Assembly: GCA_943359705.1 (NCBI GenBank)
Contig: CALRIB010000025.1
Location: 1 to 11,346, forward strand
DNA length: 11,346 nucleotides
DNA from: Candidatus Nomurabacteria bacterium
GTDB taxonomy: Bacteria > Patescibacteriota > Minisyncoccia > Phycocordibacterales > UBA2100
Reading direction: 5' to 3'
Shown here: in pieces, positions 6,078 to 11,346 of the stretch
Position numbering within the stretch: the stretch's first letter is position 1
Layout: the number at the start of each line of letters is the position of its first letter
Position numbers and translations under genes: made by a program
The notes under the pieces: generated by a model
What the model saw: only the letters and a program-made list of their open reading frames with translations
The model's database searches: none
Told to the model about the DNA's origin: nothing

Positions 6078-7218
6078 CGATAGCATTCAGTCGTTTTGAG
6101 AGCTCGCGGCAATCAAGGGTCTCGACGCGCTGAAGTGCGCGCGTCCCAAGCGCAGTGCGCGCTTGCTCGTCCACTGCCAGCGCTTCCATTCGCTGCGCAA
6201 GGTCGCGGTAGTCGTCATGCACAAAGGTGTCCGCGCTTTTTTGCACGAGCCATTCGAGCGCCCCCCCGCCCGGGATGATGCAGGCACAGCCGAAGGCGAG
6301 TGCCTCGGTGAGGAGCGCCGAGCCGTACTCAAGCCACCACTTGGGGAACACGAACACGTGCGAATCGAGAAATAAATGCGCAAGCGCCTCCTTGTCTACC
6401 CATCCGGGGAACGACACGTATTCGGATATGCCGAGGGTTTCCGCGAGCTCTTCGATGCGCTCTTTGTCCGGTCCCGCGCCGGAAATGACGAGGTGGTATT
6501 GTTCTCTATTTTGCAAGTGCGCGAATGCACGTATGAGGAGTTCAAATCCTTTCTCTTTAAGCATCCGACCGGTCGAGTAGAACGTCACCGGTCTTTTTGA
6601 TTGTCGTTGCGATACCGTATCTCTCGAAATACCGTATCGTTCGACAATGTCGCGCATGTCGACGAAGTCTTCAACGACCGAGCTTTTCTTCTCCGAGAAT
6701 CCGAATGCCCTGTAGAGTCTCTGTAGTTGCGGCGTGTTGAAAATAAAGGCGTCGAGACGATTCGCCAAAAACACTCCGAACGCGCGCTCGATACCGAGCC
6801 GCGCCAACTTTTTTATGCGGCTCGGGAGTGAAGCCGTTTCGTATCCCGAACCGCGTAGCCATCCCGTAAGACGAACATTAAAAAAAGCGACCACCGGTTT
6901 GCCGTTCAAGAGACGATAGAATCCACCGCCGTAGCAAAAGATATGCCCGTCGATGTAAAAAACATCGGCGTCGGCCGAGTATTTCCGCAGGATGCGGAAC
7001 GCGTGGTATTGGATGCCGATCAGTCCCCGCCGTAACACCATTTCTTCGTGTACACGATAGGGGAGTGTTTCTGATAGCACATTAGCGTATGAGAAAGCGG
7101 TTATGACCGCCACCTCGTGCCCTGCTTTCTGGAGTCCGAGCGCCTTGAGGTGCAAATCCATGACCGATCCGCCAGCGGTCTTGAAATTGAGCTTTGAGGT
7201 GAGAAGAACGATTTTCAT
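6052..7218 (-). CDS. Family 4 glycosyltransferase (GT-B fold)
   Basis: A 388-residue retaining glycosyltransferase, last gene of the minus-strand operon. The N-terminal acceptor domain starts MKIVLLTSKLNFKTAGGSVMDLHLKAL style, with the usual TAGGS glycine turn (14-18). The C-terminal donor domain shows FYSTGRMLKEKGFELLIRAF (213-232), LVISGAGPDKERI (243-255), YVSFPGWVDKEAL (267-279), and the donor-binding E-x7-E as Glu297 and Glu305 in EYGSALLTE. These are standard GT4 landmarks and the length is normal. It starts in an ATGA overlap with the cupin gene (7215-7218), so it is translationally coupled. Given the operon, a GDP-linked deoxysugar or mannose is a plausible donor, but this is inference. 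A run of seven C on the plus strand (6261-6267) lies within the coding region. The stop codon falls inside the opposing gene. Confidence 0.92.
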   Translation of the reverse strand: MKIVLLTSKLNFKTAGGSVMDLHLKALGLQKAGHEVAVITAFSYANVLSETLPYRVHEEMVLRRGLIGIQYHAFRILRKYSADADVFYIDGHIFCYGGGFYRLLNGKPVVAFFNVRLTGWLRGSGYETASLPSRIKKLARLGIERAFGVFLANRLDAFIFNTPQLQRLYRAFGFSEKKSSVVEDFVDMRDIVERYGISRDTVSQRQSKRPVTFYSTGRMLKEKGFELLIRAFAHLQNREQYHLVISGAGPDKERIEELAETLGISEYVSFPGWVDKEALAHLFLDSHVFVFPKWWLEYGSALLTEALAFGCACIIPGGGALEWLVQKSADTFVHDDYRDLAQRMEALAVDEQARTALGTRALQRVETLDCRELSKRLNAIVTSVSQAR

Positions 7219-7601
7219 GCACCGAGCGTCATCTTGTCCGCGATGTATGGGCCGTTCTTGACCTCGATGACCTCGGAGTGTGCAAGATATTTGACGCCAT
7301 GACCGCCCGAAAGCACGATGAGCGTCTCACCCCGACTGAGGACAATGTGGCGGAATGCCTCTCCGTTCGCATCGTAGAGTGAGACTTGTAACTTTCCTTT
7401 GAGGACTACGAGACACTCTTGCGTTGAGCGAGTCGTTCGCACACGCGGGCGGTGTGTATGAGGTGCGACGGATGCACCTTTCTTGTGTTTCAACGTCAGT
7501 ACCTGGAGCGGTTCGCGAGCCTCTGAGACCGGTTTTGAACCAGCGGTCAAGCGCTTAATTTTTATTGCGACGAGTTTTCCTTTGTGGAATATTCTGTCCA
7601 T
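7215..7601 (-). CDS. Small cupin-domain protein next to gmd
   Basis: A 128-residue single-domain cupin. Motif 1 is seen as Gly42, His48-x-His50, Glu62 and Gly69 (PHTH...QECLVVLKG); the gap between the histidines and Glu is longer than the classical pattern. Motif 2 retains His101 in SGGHGVKYL. These residues could bind one metal ion. Cupins of sugar loci include epimerases and ketoisomerases, but this protein lacks the longer RmlC layout, so its role is unknown. It could be a sugar-nucleotide isomerase or a binding or regulatory partner. I chose ATG 7601, where MDRIFHKGKL begins the first strand; an in-frame start at 7661 would add 20 residues inside gmd. Even so it overlaps the gmd end by 47 nt in another frame. 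It is coupled to the GT4 gene through ATGA. Confidence 0.75.
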   Translation of the reverse strand: MDRIFHKGKLVAIKIKRLTAGSKPVSEAREPLQVLTLKHKKGASVAPHTHRPRVRTTRSTQECLVVLKGKLQVSLYDANGEAFRHIVLSRGETLIVLSGGHGVKYLAHSEVIEVKNGPYIADKMTLGA

Positions 7602-8682
7602 ATCCTGCGGCCTTAGGCTGATAGACGATCCGAGAGTGAAGCTCCGCTTCGCGTTCTGCATATGTTAGATCCTCTGCGACCATGAGTTCGGCGAGTTTTT
7701 TAAAGGTAATCTTGGGTTTCCAGCCGAGGAGCTTGCGCGCTTTCGAAGAATCGCCCAGCAGAGTATCGACTTCGTTGGGACGGAAATATCGCGCATCGAC
7801 TTCGATCACTGTTTTGCCGCTTTTCCGATCAACGCCCGTTTCATTCACCCCAGATCCTTTCCATTCGATATCCATCCCGAGGTGCCGCGCGGCCTCTTCG
7901 GCAAAGGCACGCACGGTGTGATTTTCTCCGGTCGCGATAACAAAATCATCAGGCTGGTTATGCTGAAGAATGCGCCATATTGCTTCCACGTAATCCTGTG
8001 ATGCGCCCCAGTCGCGCTTCGCGTCTAGGTTACCGAGATGGAGGGAAGGCTGGAGACCTAATTTCACGCGCGCAAGACCGAGCGTTATTTTCCGTGTGAC
8101 GAAGTTAAGACCTCGGCGGGGGGATTCGTGGTTGAAAAGGATACCATTGGAAGCGAAGAGGTCGTAGCCGGTGCGGTAGAGTTTTGTCACGTTGAACGCA
8201 AACACTTTCGAGGCGGCATAGGGGGATTGAGGATTGAACGGCGTCGTTTCTTTTTGGGGTGTTTCGAGCACCTTCCCGAACATCTCAGAAGAACTTGCCT
8301 GGTAGTAGCGGACGGGAAAGTCGAGGTGGCGGATTATTTCAAGGAGCCGCAGAGGACCGAGTGCGTTCACATTCGCCGTGTACTCCGGCGTGTCGAAGCT
8401 GACGCCGACGTGGCTCTGCGCGCCGAGGTTGTATATCTCGTCGGGTCGCACGGTCGCTAGAATGCGCGAGAGGTTGGAGCTATCGGAGAGGTCGCCGTAG
8501 AGCATGGAGAACCTCGAGTTCTCCGTGTTCTCATAGAGGTGGTCGACGCGCGCAGTGTTGGGCAGGCTCGCGCGGCGCTGTACGCCGAACACACGATAGC
8601 CTTTTGAGAGGAGCAATTCCGAAAGATAGGAACCGTCCTGGCCGGTTACCCCCGTAATGAGGGCTGTTTTTTCACGAGCCAT
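7555..8682 (-). CDS. gmd: GDP-mannose 4,6-dehydratase
   Basis: A 375-residue short-chain dehydrogenase/reductase that converts GDP-D-mannose to GDP-4-keto-6-deoxy-D-mannose using bound NADP. The cofactor loop GVTGQDG (11-17) is exact for Gmd. RRAS (36-39), NLGAQSHVGVSFDTPEYTA (85-103), SSSEMFG (130-136), the catalytic YAASK (Tyr155, Lys159) with Glu133, and NHESPRRG (184-191) are all diagnostic. The family's substrate-binding RPNEVDTLLGD (301-311) is intact. I chose ATG 8682 because MAREKTALITG leads straight into the Rossmann strand; an upstream in-frame ATG at 8775 adds 31 residues overlapping the AKR gene. The C-terminus runs about 25 residues past the usual end, as a basic tail that overlaps the cupin gene. 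It lies 34 nt after the AKR stop, in the same operon. Its product is a likely substrate for the neighbouring C-methyltransferase. Confidence 0.95.
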   Translation of the reverse strand: MAREKTALITGVTGQDGSYLSELLLSKGYRVFGVQRRASLPNTARVDHLYENTENSRFSMLYGDLSDSSNLSRILATVRPDEIYNLGAQSHVGVSFDTPEYTANVNALGPLRLLEIIRHLDFPVRYYQASSSEMFGKVLETPQKETTPFNPQSPYAASKVFAFNVTKLYRTGYDLFASNGILFNHESPRRGLNFVTRKITLGLARVKLGLQPSLHLGNLDAKRDWGASQDYVEAIWRILQHNQPDDFVIATGENHTVRAFAEEAARHLGMDIEWKGSGVNETGVDRKSGKTVIEVDARYFRPNEVDTLLGDSSKARKLLGWKPKITFKKLAELMVAEDLTYAEREAELHSRIVYQPKAAGYGQNIPQRKTRRNKN

Positions 8683-8716
8683 AATCGCCCGATGGTACGC
8701 CAAAAAAGTCGAGAAT

Positions 8717-9508
8717 TCAAGCGGTGAGACACGCGATGTCTTCCTGCAAAAGACTCCACCCCAGCGCCCCCACATTCTCGCGGATATGAGCAGGGTTTGA
8801 TGATTTGGGAATAGGGATGGTTCCCTGCGAGATCAGCCAATTGAGCGCGATTTGATTTTTTGTTTTTCCGTACCTCTGCGCGATCTCTTCGAGCGTTGCG
8901 TTGTCCGCATCAGCGAACGCACCTTTTGCAAGCGGACGGTAGGCGATGACGTCGATATCGTGCGCGTGGCAGTAGGGGATGATTTCCTGCTTGCTGGTGC
9001 GGGCAGAGAGGTTGTATTCAATCTCGTTGGCAACGAGCTTGGAGTGGGCGAGCGTGGCCTGCGCTTCCTCAATGAGTTCGGGAGAAAAGTTGCTGACGCC
9101 GATAGCACGCACAAGCCCCTCGTCGAGCACGTGCTCCATCGCGTGCATGGTTTCCGAAAGCGGCACCTTCTCATTCGGCCAGTGCACAAGGTAGAGGTCG
9201 ATATAGGGCGTATTCAATCGCTCGAGGCTTCCTTCAGTAGCTTTGAGTACGTCGTCGTACGCGAGATGCTCCTTCCACACTTTGCTGATGATGTACACCT
9301 GTTCACGCGGCCTACCCGTTATTGCTTTTCCAACGATCTCTTCTGCGAGTCCCTGTCCGTACAATTCCGCAACATCGATGATGCGGAGCCCGAGTGAGAG
9401 CCCGAGGCGGATGGCATCGACTGATTCGTCGACATTGCTCGGGTCGCGCTCCCATTTCCCACCCATGCCCCAGGTGCCCAATCCTAGATGTGGTAGAGGC
9501 AGGTGCAT
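8717..9508 (-). CDS. Aldo/keto reductase of the branched-deoxysugar operon
   Basis: A 263-residue NAD(P)H-dependent aldo/keto reductase. Counted from an in-frame GTG at 9523, the start LGLGTWGMGG (13-22) is typical, and the tetrad is present: Asp50 and Tyr55 in IIDVAELYG, Lys81 in IISKVWKEH, and His114 in YLVHWPN. IGVSNFSPEL, NEIEYN, IAYRPLAKG and IPIPKSSNP are the expected later barrel and cofactor-phosphate motifs. I prefer ATG 9508, which follows the methyltransferase TAA by 4 nt and begins MHLPLPHLGLGTW. GTG 9523 would give 268 residues and an 11-nt overlap. Between a C-methyltransferase and gmd, it is a candidate for the final 4-keto reduction of the methylated GDP-sugar. That step is more often done by SDR enzymes, so the assignment is inference. 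It is unlike the other AKR in the window (137-1042). Confidence 0.91.
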   Translation of the reverse strand: MHLPLPHLGLGTWGMGGKWERDPSNVDESVDAIRLGLSLGLRIIDVAELYGQGLAEEIVGKAITGRPREQVYIISKVWKEHLAYDDVLKATEGSLERLNTPYIDLYLVHWPNEKVPLSETMHAMEHVLDEGLVRAIGVSNFSPELIEEAQATLAHSKLVANEIEYNLSARTSKQEIIPYCHAHDIDVIAYRPLAKGAFADADNATLEEIAQRYGKTKNQIALNWLISQGTIPIPKSSNPAHIRENVGALGWSLLQEDIACLTA

Positions 9509-9512
9509 GCGT

Positions 9513-10724
9513 TTATACGACACGTGGCGTCGGATTCGGGATGATAAAACGTCCCTGGTACCCGAGGTGCTTCAATTTTGGGATGAGTTCATCGGCGAGA
9601 TTCCACGAAAGAAGGAGAGCCGCTTCCGGTTGTTCTTCGAGCATTCGAGATTCAGCAACAACAGGAATGTGTGTTCCGGGCGCGAAGAGGCCAACCTTGA
9701 GCTCGCTCTTTTCGGTGAGATAGTCGATGAAGTCAGTATCAAGCCCACAGAAATTCAGAAGCGTGTTGCCTTTTGCCGGCGCACCGATACCAACGATGTG
9801 CGCACCTTTTTTCTTGAATTCGCCGACGATGGTGATGAGCTCACGCTTTATATTCTCAACACGCTCCGCGAATGCTTGGTACGTGCCGAGCTCATAAAAT
9901 CCTTTTTTCTCCTCATCTTTTGCGAGTTGTTCTATCTCGGGTGAAATAGAGAAGGCGCCTTTTTTCGCCGCAAAGACGCGTAGTGATCCCCCATGGCTCT
10001 GAATGTGTTCGATACGAGCTATTTCCATTCCGTACCGCTCGAAGAGTGTCACGAGGGAGCGCACAGAGTAGTAGCGCAAGTGTTCGTGGTATATCGAGTC
10101 GTACTGCACGCCTTCTACCATGTCGACGATGTAGCTCGATTCGGAAATGAAGACGCCGCGCTCATCGAGAAGTGCCACGACACCTTGCATGAATGAGTCG
10201 AGTGCGCTGACGTGAGCAAAGACATTCGTTGCCGTTATTACCCGGGCACGACCGTTCTTTTGGACGACTTTCTGTGCGTTCTCGACATTGAAATAGTCCT
10301 GCACGGTTGGGATGCCTTTTTTCTGGGCGAGCTCTGCGGCACTCGATGGGTCAATGCCAAGCACGGTAACCCCGTGGGCGAGATAATTCTCGAGCAGGGT
10401 GCCGTCGTTGGAACCGATGTCGACAACAAAGTCGCCGACCCCAAGCTTGTAGGTTTTGACGGCGTTCTCCACGAGGTCTTTGAAATTGGCACGAAGTGCA
10501 TTGTTGCTGCCAGTGGTGTACACGTAGTCGCGGAAGAGAAGGTCGGGGTCGACGATATAGCCGAGTTGCACGAGCGAGCATGACGCACAAAAGAGCAAGT
10601 CGAGCGGATATGTTGCCTCCGGCTTTTCGAGGTCTTCTTTTTTGAGAAAGGCATCGCTTGGTGGTTGGTCCCCGAGCGAGAGGAATTGTGTGAGATCGGA
10701 GCCTCCACATACCTGGCAGTGCAT
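9513..10724 (-). CDS. Sugar C-methyltransferase, TylC3/NovU type
   Basis: A 403-residue SAM-dependent enzyme that adds a methyl group to carbon, usually C3, of a 4-keto nucleotide sugar. The three family domains appear in order. First is an N-terminal zinc-binding domain with CQVC (Cys3, Cys6) and CASC (Cys46, Cys49). Next is a SAM-binding Rossmann domain with VDIGSNDGTL (101-110). Last is the C-terminal family domain with GIGAPAKGNTLLN (312-324) and LLLSWN (370-375). The active-site-like YHEHLRYYS (212-220), with its Tyr, His and Glu residues, matches the catalytic region known from TcaB9. Length is normal. It is the first gene of the minus-strand operon, and its ATG lies exactly where transcription from the promoter-like hexamers at 10731-10759 should begin. 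With gmd downstream the natural substrate would be GDP-4-keto-6-deoxymannose. Confidence 0.92.
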   Translation of the reverse strand: MHCQVCGGSDLTQFLSLGDQPPSDAFLKKEDLEKPEATYPLDLLFCASCSLVQLGYIVDPDLLFRDYVYTTGSNNALRANFKDLVENAVKTYKLGVGDFVVDIGSNDGTLLENYLAHGVTVLGIDPSSAAELAQKKGIPTVQDYFNVENAQKVVQKNGRARVITATNVFAHVSALDSFMQGVVALLDERGVFISESSYIVDMVEGVQYDSIYHEHLRYYSVRSLVTLFERYGMEIARIEHIQSHGGSLRVFAAKKGAFSISPEIEQLAKDEEKKGFYELGTYQAFAERVENIKRELITIVGEFKKKGAHIVGIGAPAKGNTLLNFCGLDTDFIDYLTEKSELKVGLFAPGTHIPVVAESRMLEEQPEAALLLSWNLADELIPKLKHLGYQGRFIIPNPTPRVV

Positions 10725-10730
10725 GGGAAT

Positions 10731-10759
10731 ACTCTACTTCCAGAGTCTCCGCATGTCGA
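10731..10759 (-). promoter_or_regulatory. Predicted promoter of the methyltransferase-gmd operon
   Basis: Read on the minus strand, TCGACA (10759-10754) and TAGAGT (10736-10731) are separated by exactly 17 nt and resemble sigma-70 -35 and -10 boxes (5/6 and 4/6 matches). With usual spacing the first transcribed base would be 10724, the A of the methyltransferase ATG, so the mRNA would be leaderless. No Shine-Dalgarno could fit in the remaining 6 nt. Confidence 0.45.
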
Positions 10760-10767
10760 TGTATAGT
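10738..10767 (+). promoter_or_regulatory. Predicted promoter of the GtrA gene
   Basis: On the plus strand TATAGT (10762-10767, 5/6 to the -10 consensus) lies 7 nt before the GtrA ATG. The best -35 candidate, TTCCAG (10738-10743) with an 18-nt spacer, is weak. Predicted transcription would start within a base of the ATG. The -10 box sits 2 nt beyond the -35 box of the opposing promoter, so the two would compete for polymerase. Confidence 0.35.
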
Positions 10768-10774
10768 TGCGTGC

Positions 10775-11248
10775 ATGGAAGGAACATCAGAGCAGAAGTC
10801 GCTTTTTCTGCGCCTTGGCGGCTTTGCACTCGTTGGTGAACTCATCAGATTCGGTATTTCAGGTCTGGCAGTCGCGGGTTCGGGGCTCCTTTCGCTGTAT
10901 CTTTTTGCGCACGTGTTCGGTTGGTGGTATCTCCTTGCGAGCTCGCTTTCCTTTGCGGTCACCTTCGTCTCTGCGTTCACGCTCCAAAAGTTCTGGACGT
11001 TTCGCAACAAAGAGCTTCAACAAATACCCCGCCAACTATCGTGGAGCATTGCACTTGCGACGTTCAACTTTTTCTTCAACGCTGGCTTGATGTACGTGTT
11101 CGTAGAAGTCTTTGATCTTCATTACCTGCTCGCACAATGCCTCACCTATGCGGTCATCGGCACGTTCGATTTTTTCATGTACAAGTTCATTGTATTCAAA
11201 ACTTCTCCCATACTCGAGTCGATGCCCCCATCTTACTCGGGCTTGTAG
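10775..11248 (+). CDS. GtrA-family membrane protein
   Basis: A 157-residue protein of the GtrA-like family (Pfam PF04138): small four-helix inner-membrane proteins thought to help move polyprenyl-linked sugars across the membrane or to anchor glycosyltransferases. Four hydrophobic segments are visible at about residues 25-47, 51-71, 90-112 and 117-138. The family's repeated aromatic-basic motif appears after helix 2 (LQKFWTFRNK, 70-79) and after helix 4 (FMYKFIVFKT, 134-143). The N-terminal FLRLGGFALVGELIRFGI also fits. Length is normal. It diverges from the methyltransferase operon across a 50-bp spacer, and no Shine-Dalgarno precedes the ATG. In this locus it could serve lipid-linked glycan export or membrane-side glycosylation. 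The family's exact mechanism is not settled. Confidence 0.9.
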   Translation: MEGTSEQKSLFLRLGGFALVGELIRFGISGLAVAGSGLLSLYLFAHVFGWWYLLASSLSFAVTFVSAFTLQKFWTFRNKELQQIPRQLSWSIALATFNFFFNAGLMYVFVEVFDLHYLLAQCLTYAVIGTFDFFMYKFIVFKTSPILESMPPSYSGL

Positions 11249-11271
11249 GGTCTTTCACAGCGCAGTATTAT
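11243..11271 (+). promoter_or_regulatory. Possible promoter overlapping the GtrA stop codon
   Basis: TTGTAG (11243-11248) and TATTAT (11266-11271) are separated by 17 nt and match the sigma-70 consensus at 3/6 and 5/6 positions. Transcription would begin near 11278, 5 nt before an ATG at 11283. The -35 box includes the GtrA stop codon. The site is credible only if the plus-strand frame at the right edge is a real gene. Confidence 0.3.
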
Positions 11272-11346
11272 TGGCTGGCCTTATGACTTTCGAACGCCAG
11301 ACGGCTTCTGCAACTTTCCAATCAACGCCGCGTGCCATTGGAATCT
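11249..11346. other. Right-edge segment with short unassigned open frames
   Basis: Three frames stay open to the window edge. A plus-strand frame starts at ATG 11283 (21 residues, MTFERQTASATF...). A minus-strand frame ends in TAA at 11281-11283 (last residues KLQKPSGVRKS). A second minus-strand frame ends in TGA at 11255-11257. None is long enough to recognise. The possible promoter at 11243-11271 favours the plus-strand frame. The basic, natural-looking tail favours the first minus-strand frame, which would converge on the GtrA gene. I see no tRNA fold or terminator hairpin here. Confidence 0.3.

Noticed and set aside
6261..6267. Run of seven C (G on the coding strand) in the GT4 gene as a phase-variation switch
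   Set aside because: Seven is short for slipped-strand switching, the run encodes an ordinary glycine-rich loop, and the reading frame is intact.
8683..8775. Upstream ATG giving a 31-residue N-terminal extension of Gmd
   Set aside because: The extra residues lie within the end of the AKR gene and do not look like a Gmd N-terminus or a signal peptide; ATG 8682 fits the family.
9243..9944. Plus-strand open frame of 233 codons across the AKR and methyltransferase genes
   Set aside because: It lies opposite two clear enzyme genes whose motifs are intact and shows no family features of its own.
11281..11346. tRNA gene at the right edge suggested by a GTTCGA motif on the minus strand
   Set aside because: The flanking bases do not form a T-stem, and no acceptor or anticodon stem could be found.

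Overview
The window is a gene-dense piece of a bacterial surface-glycan locus. It uses the standard code (no in-frame TGA needs recoding) and has moderately high GC by eye. Genes are packed with 4-nt ATGA overlaps or 1-nt gaps, and almost none has a well-placed Shine-Dalgarno sequence. No stretch longer than 300 bases lacks a gene, and I see no rRNA, tRNA, CRISPR array, insertion sequence or clear intrinsic terminator. The organism cannot be fixed from the sequence. A Patescibacteria/CPR-type or other SD-poor lineage is a weak guess from gene style and tight packing.

Left part (1-6077, + strand): an operon for a pseudaminic-acid-type nonulosonic acid. It holds the tail of a probable SpsF/PseF-like cytidylyltransferase, an aldo/keto reductase, a family 2 glycosyltransferase, two different formyltransferase-fold proteins side by side, a PseH-like GNAT acyltransferase, the pseudaminic acid synthase PseI, and a large KpsS/KpsC-like capsule protein that is a candidate transferase for the finished sugar. 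PseB, PseC and PseG are not in the window and would have to lie upstream or elsewhere.

Middle and right part (10724 down to 6052, - strand): a second operon read toward the first. In reading order it holds a TylC3/NovU-type sugar C-methyltransferase, an aldo/keto reductase, GDP-mannose 4,6-dehydratase (Gmd), a small cupin and a family 4 glycosyltransferase. The set fits a GDP-linked C-methyl-branched 6-deoxyhexose (virenose- or evalose-like) and the enzyme that would add it. The two operons collide tail to tail with a 26-nt coding overlap at 6052-6077.

Right end: a divergent GtrA-family membrane protein starts 50 bp from the methyltransferase gene. Promoter-like hexamers on both strands of that spacer predict leaderless or nearly leaderless transcripts. 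The last ~100 bases hold a possible promoter and short open frames that cannot be assigned.

Together the genes suggest a cell-surface polysaccharide or glycoprotein glycan carrying an N-acylated (possibly N-formylated) pseudaminic acid and a branched deoxysugar.
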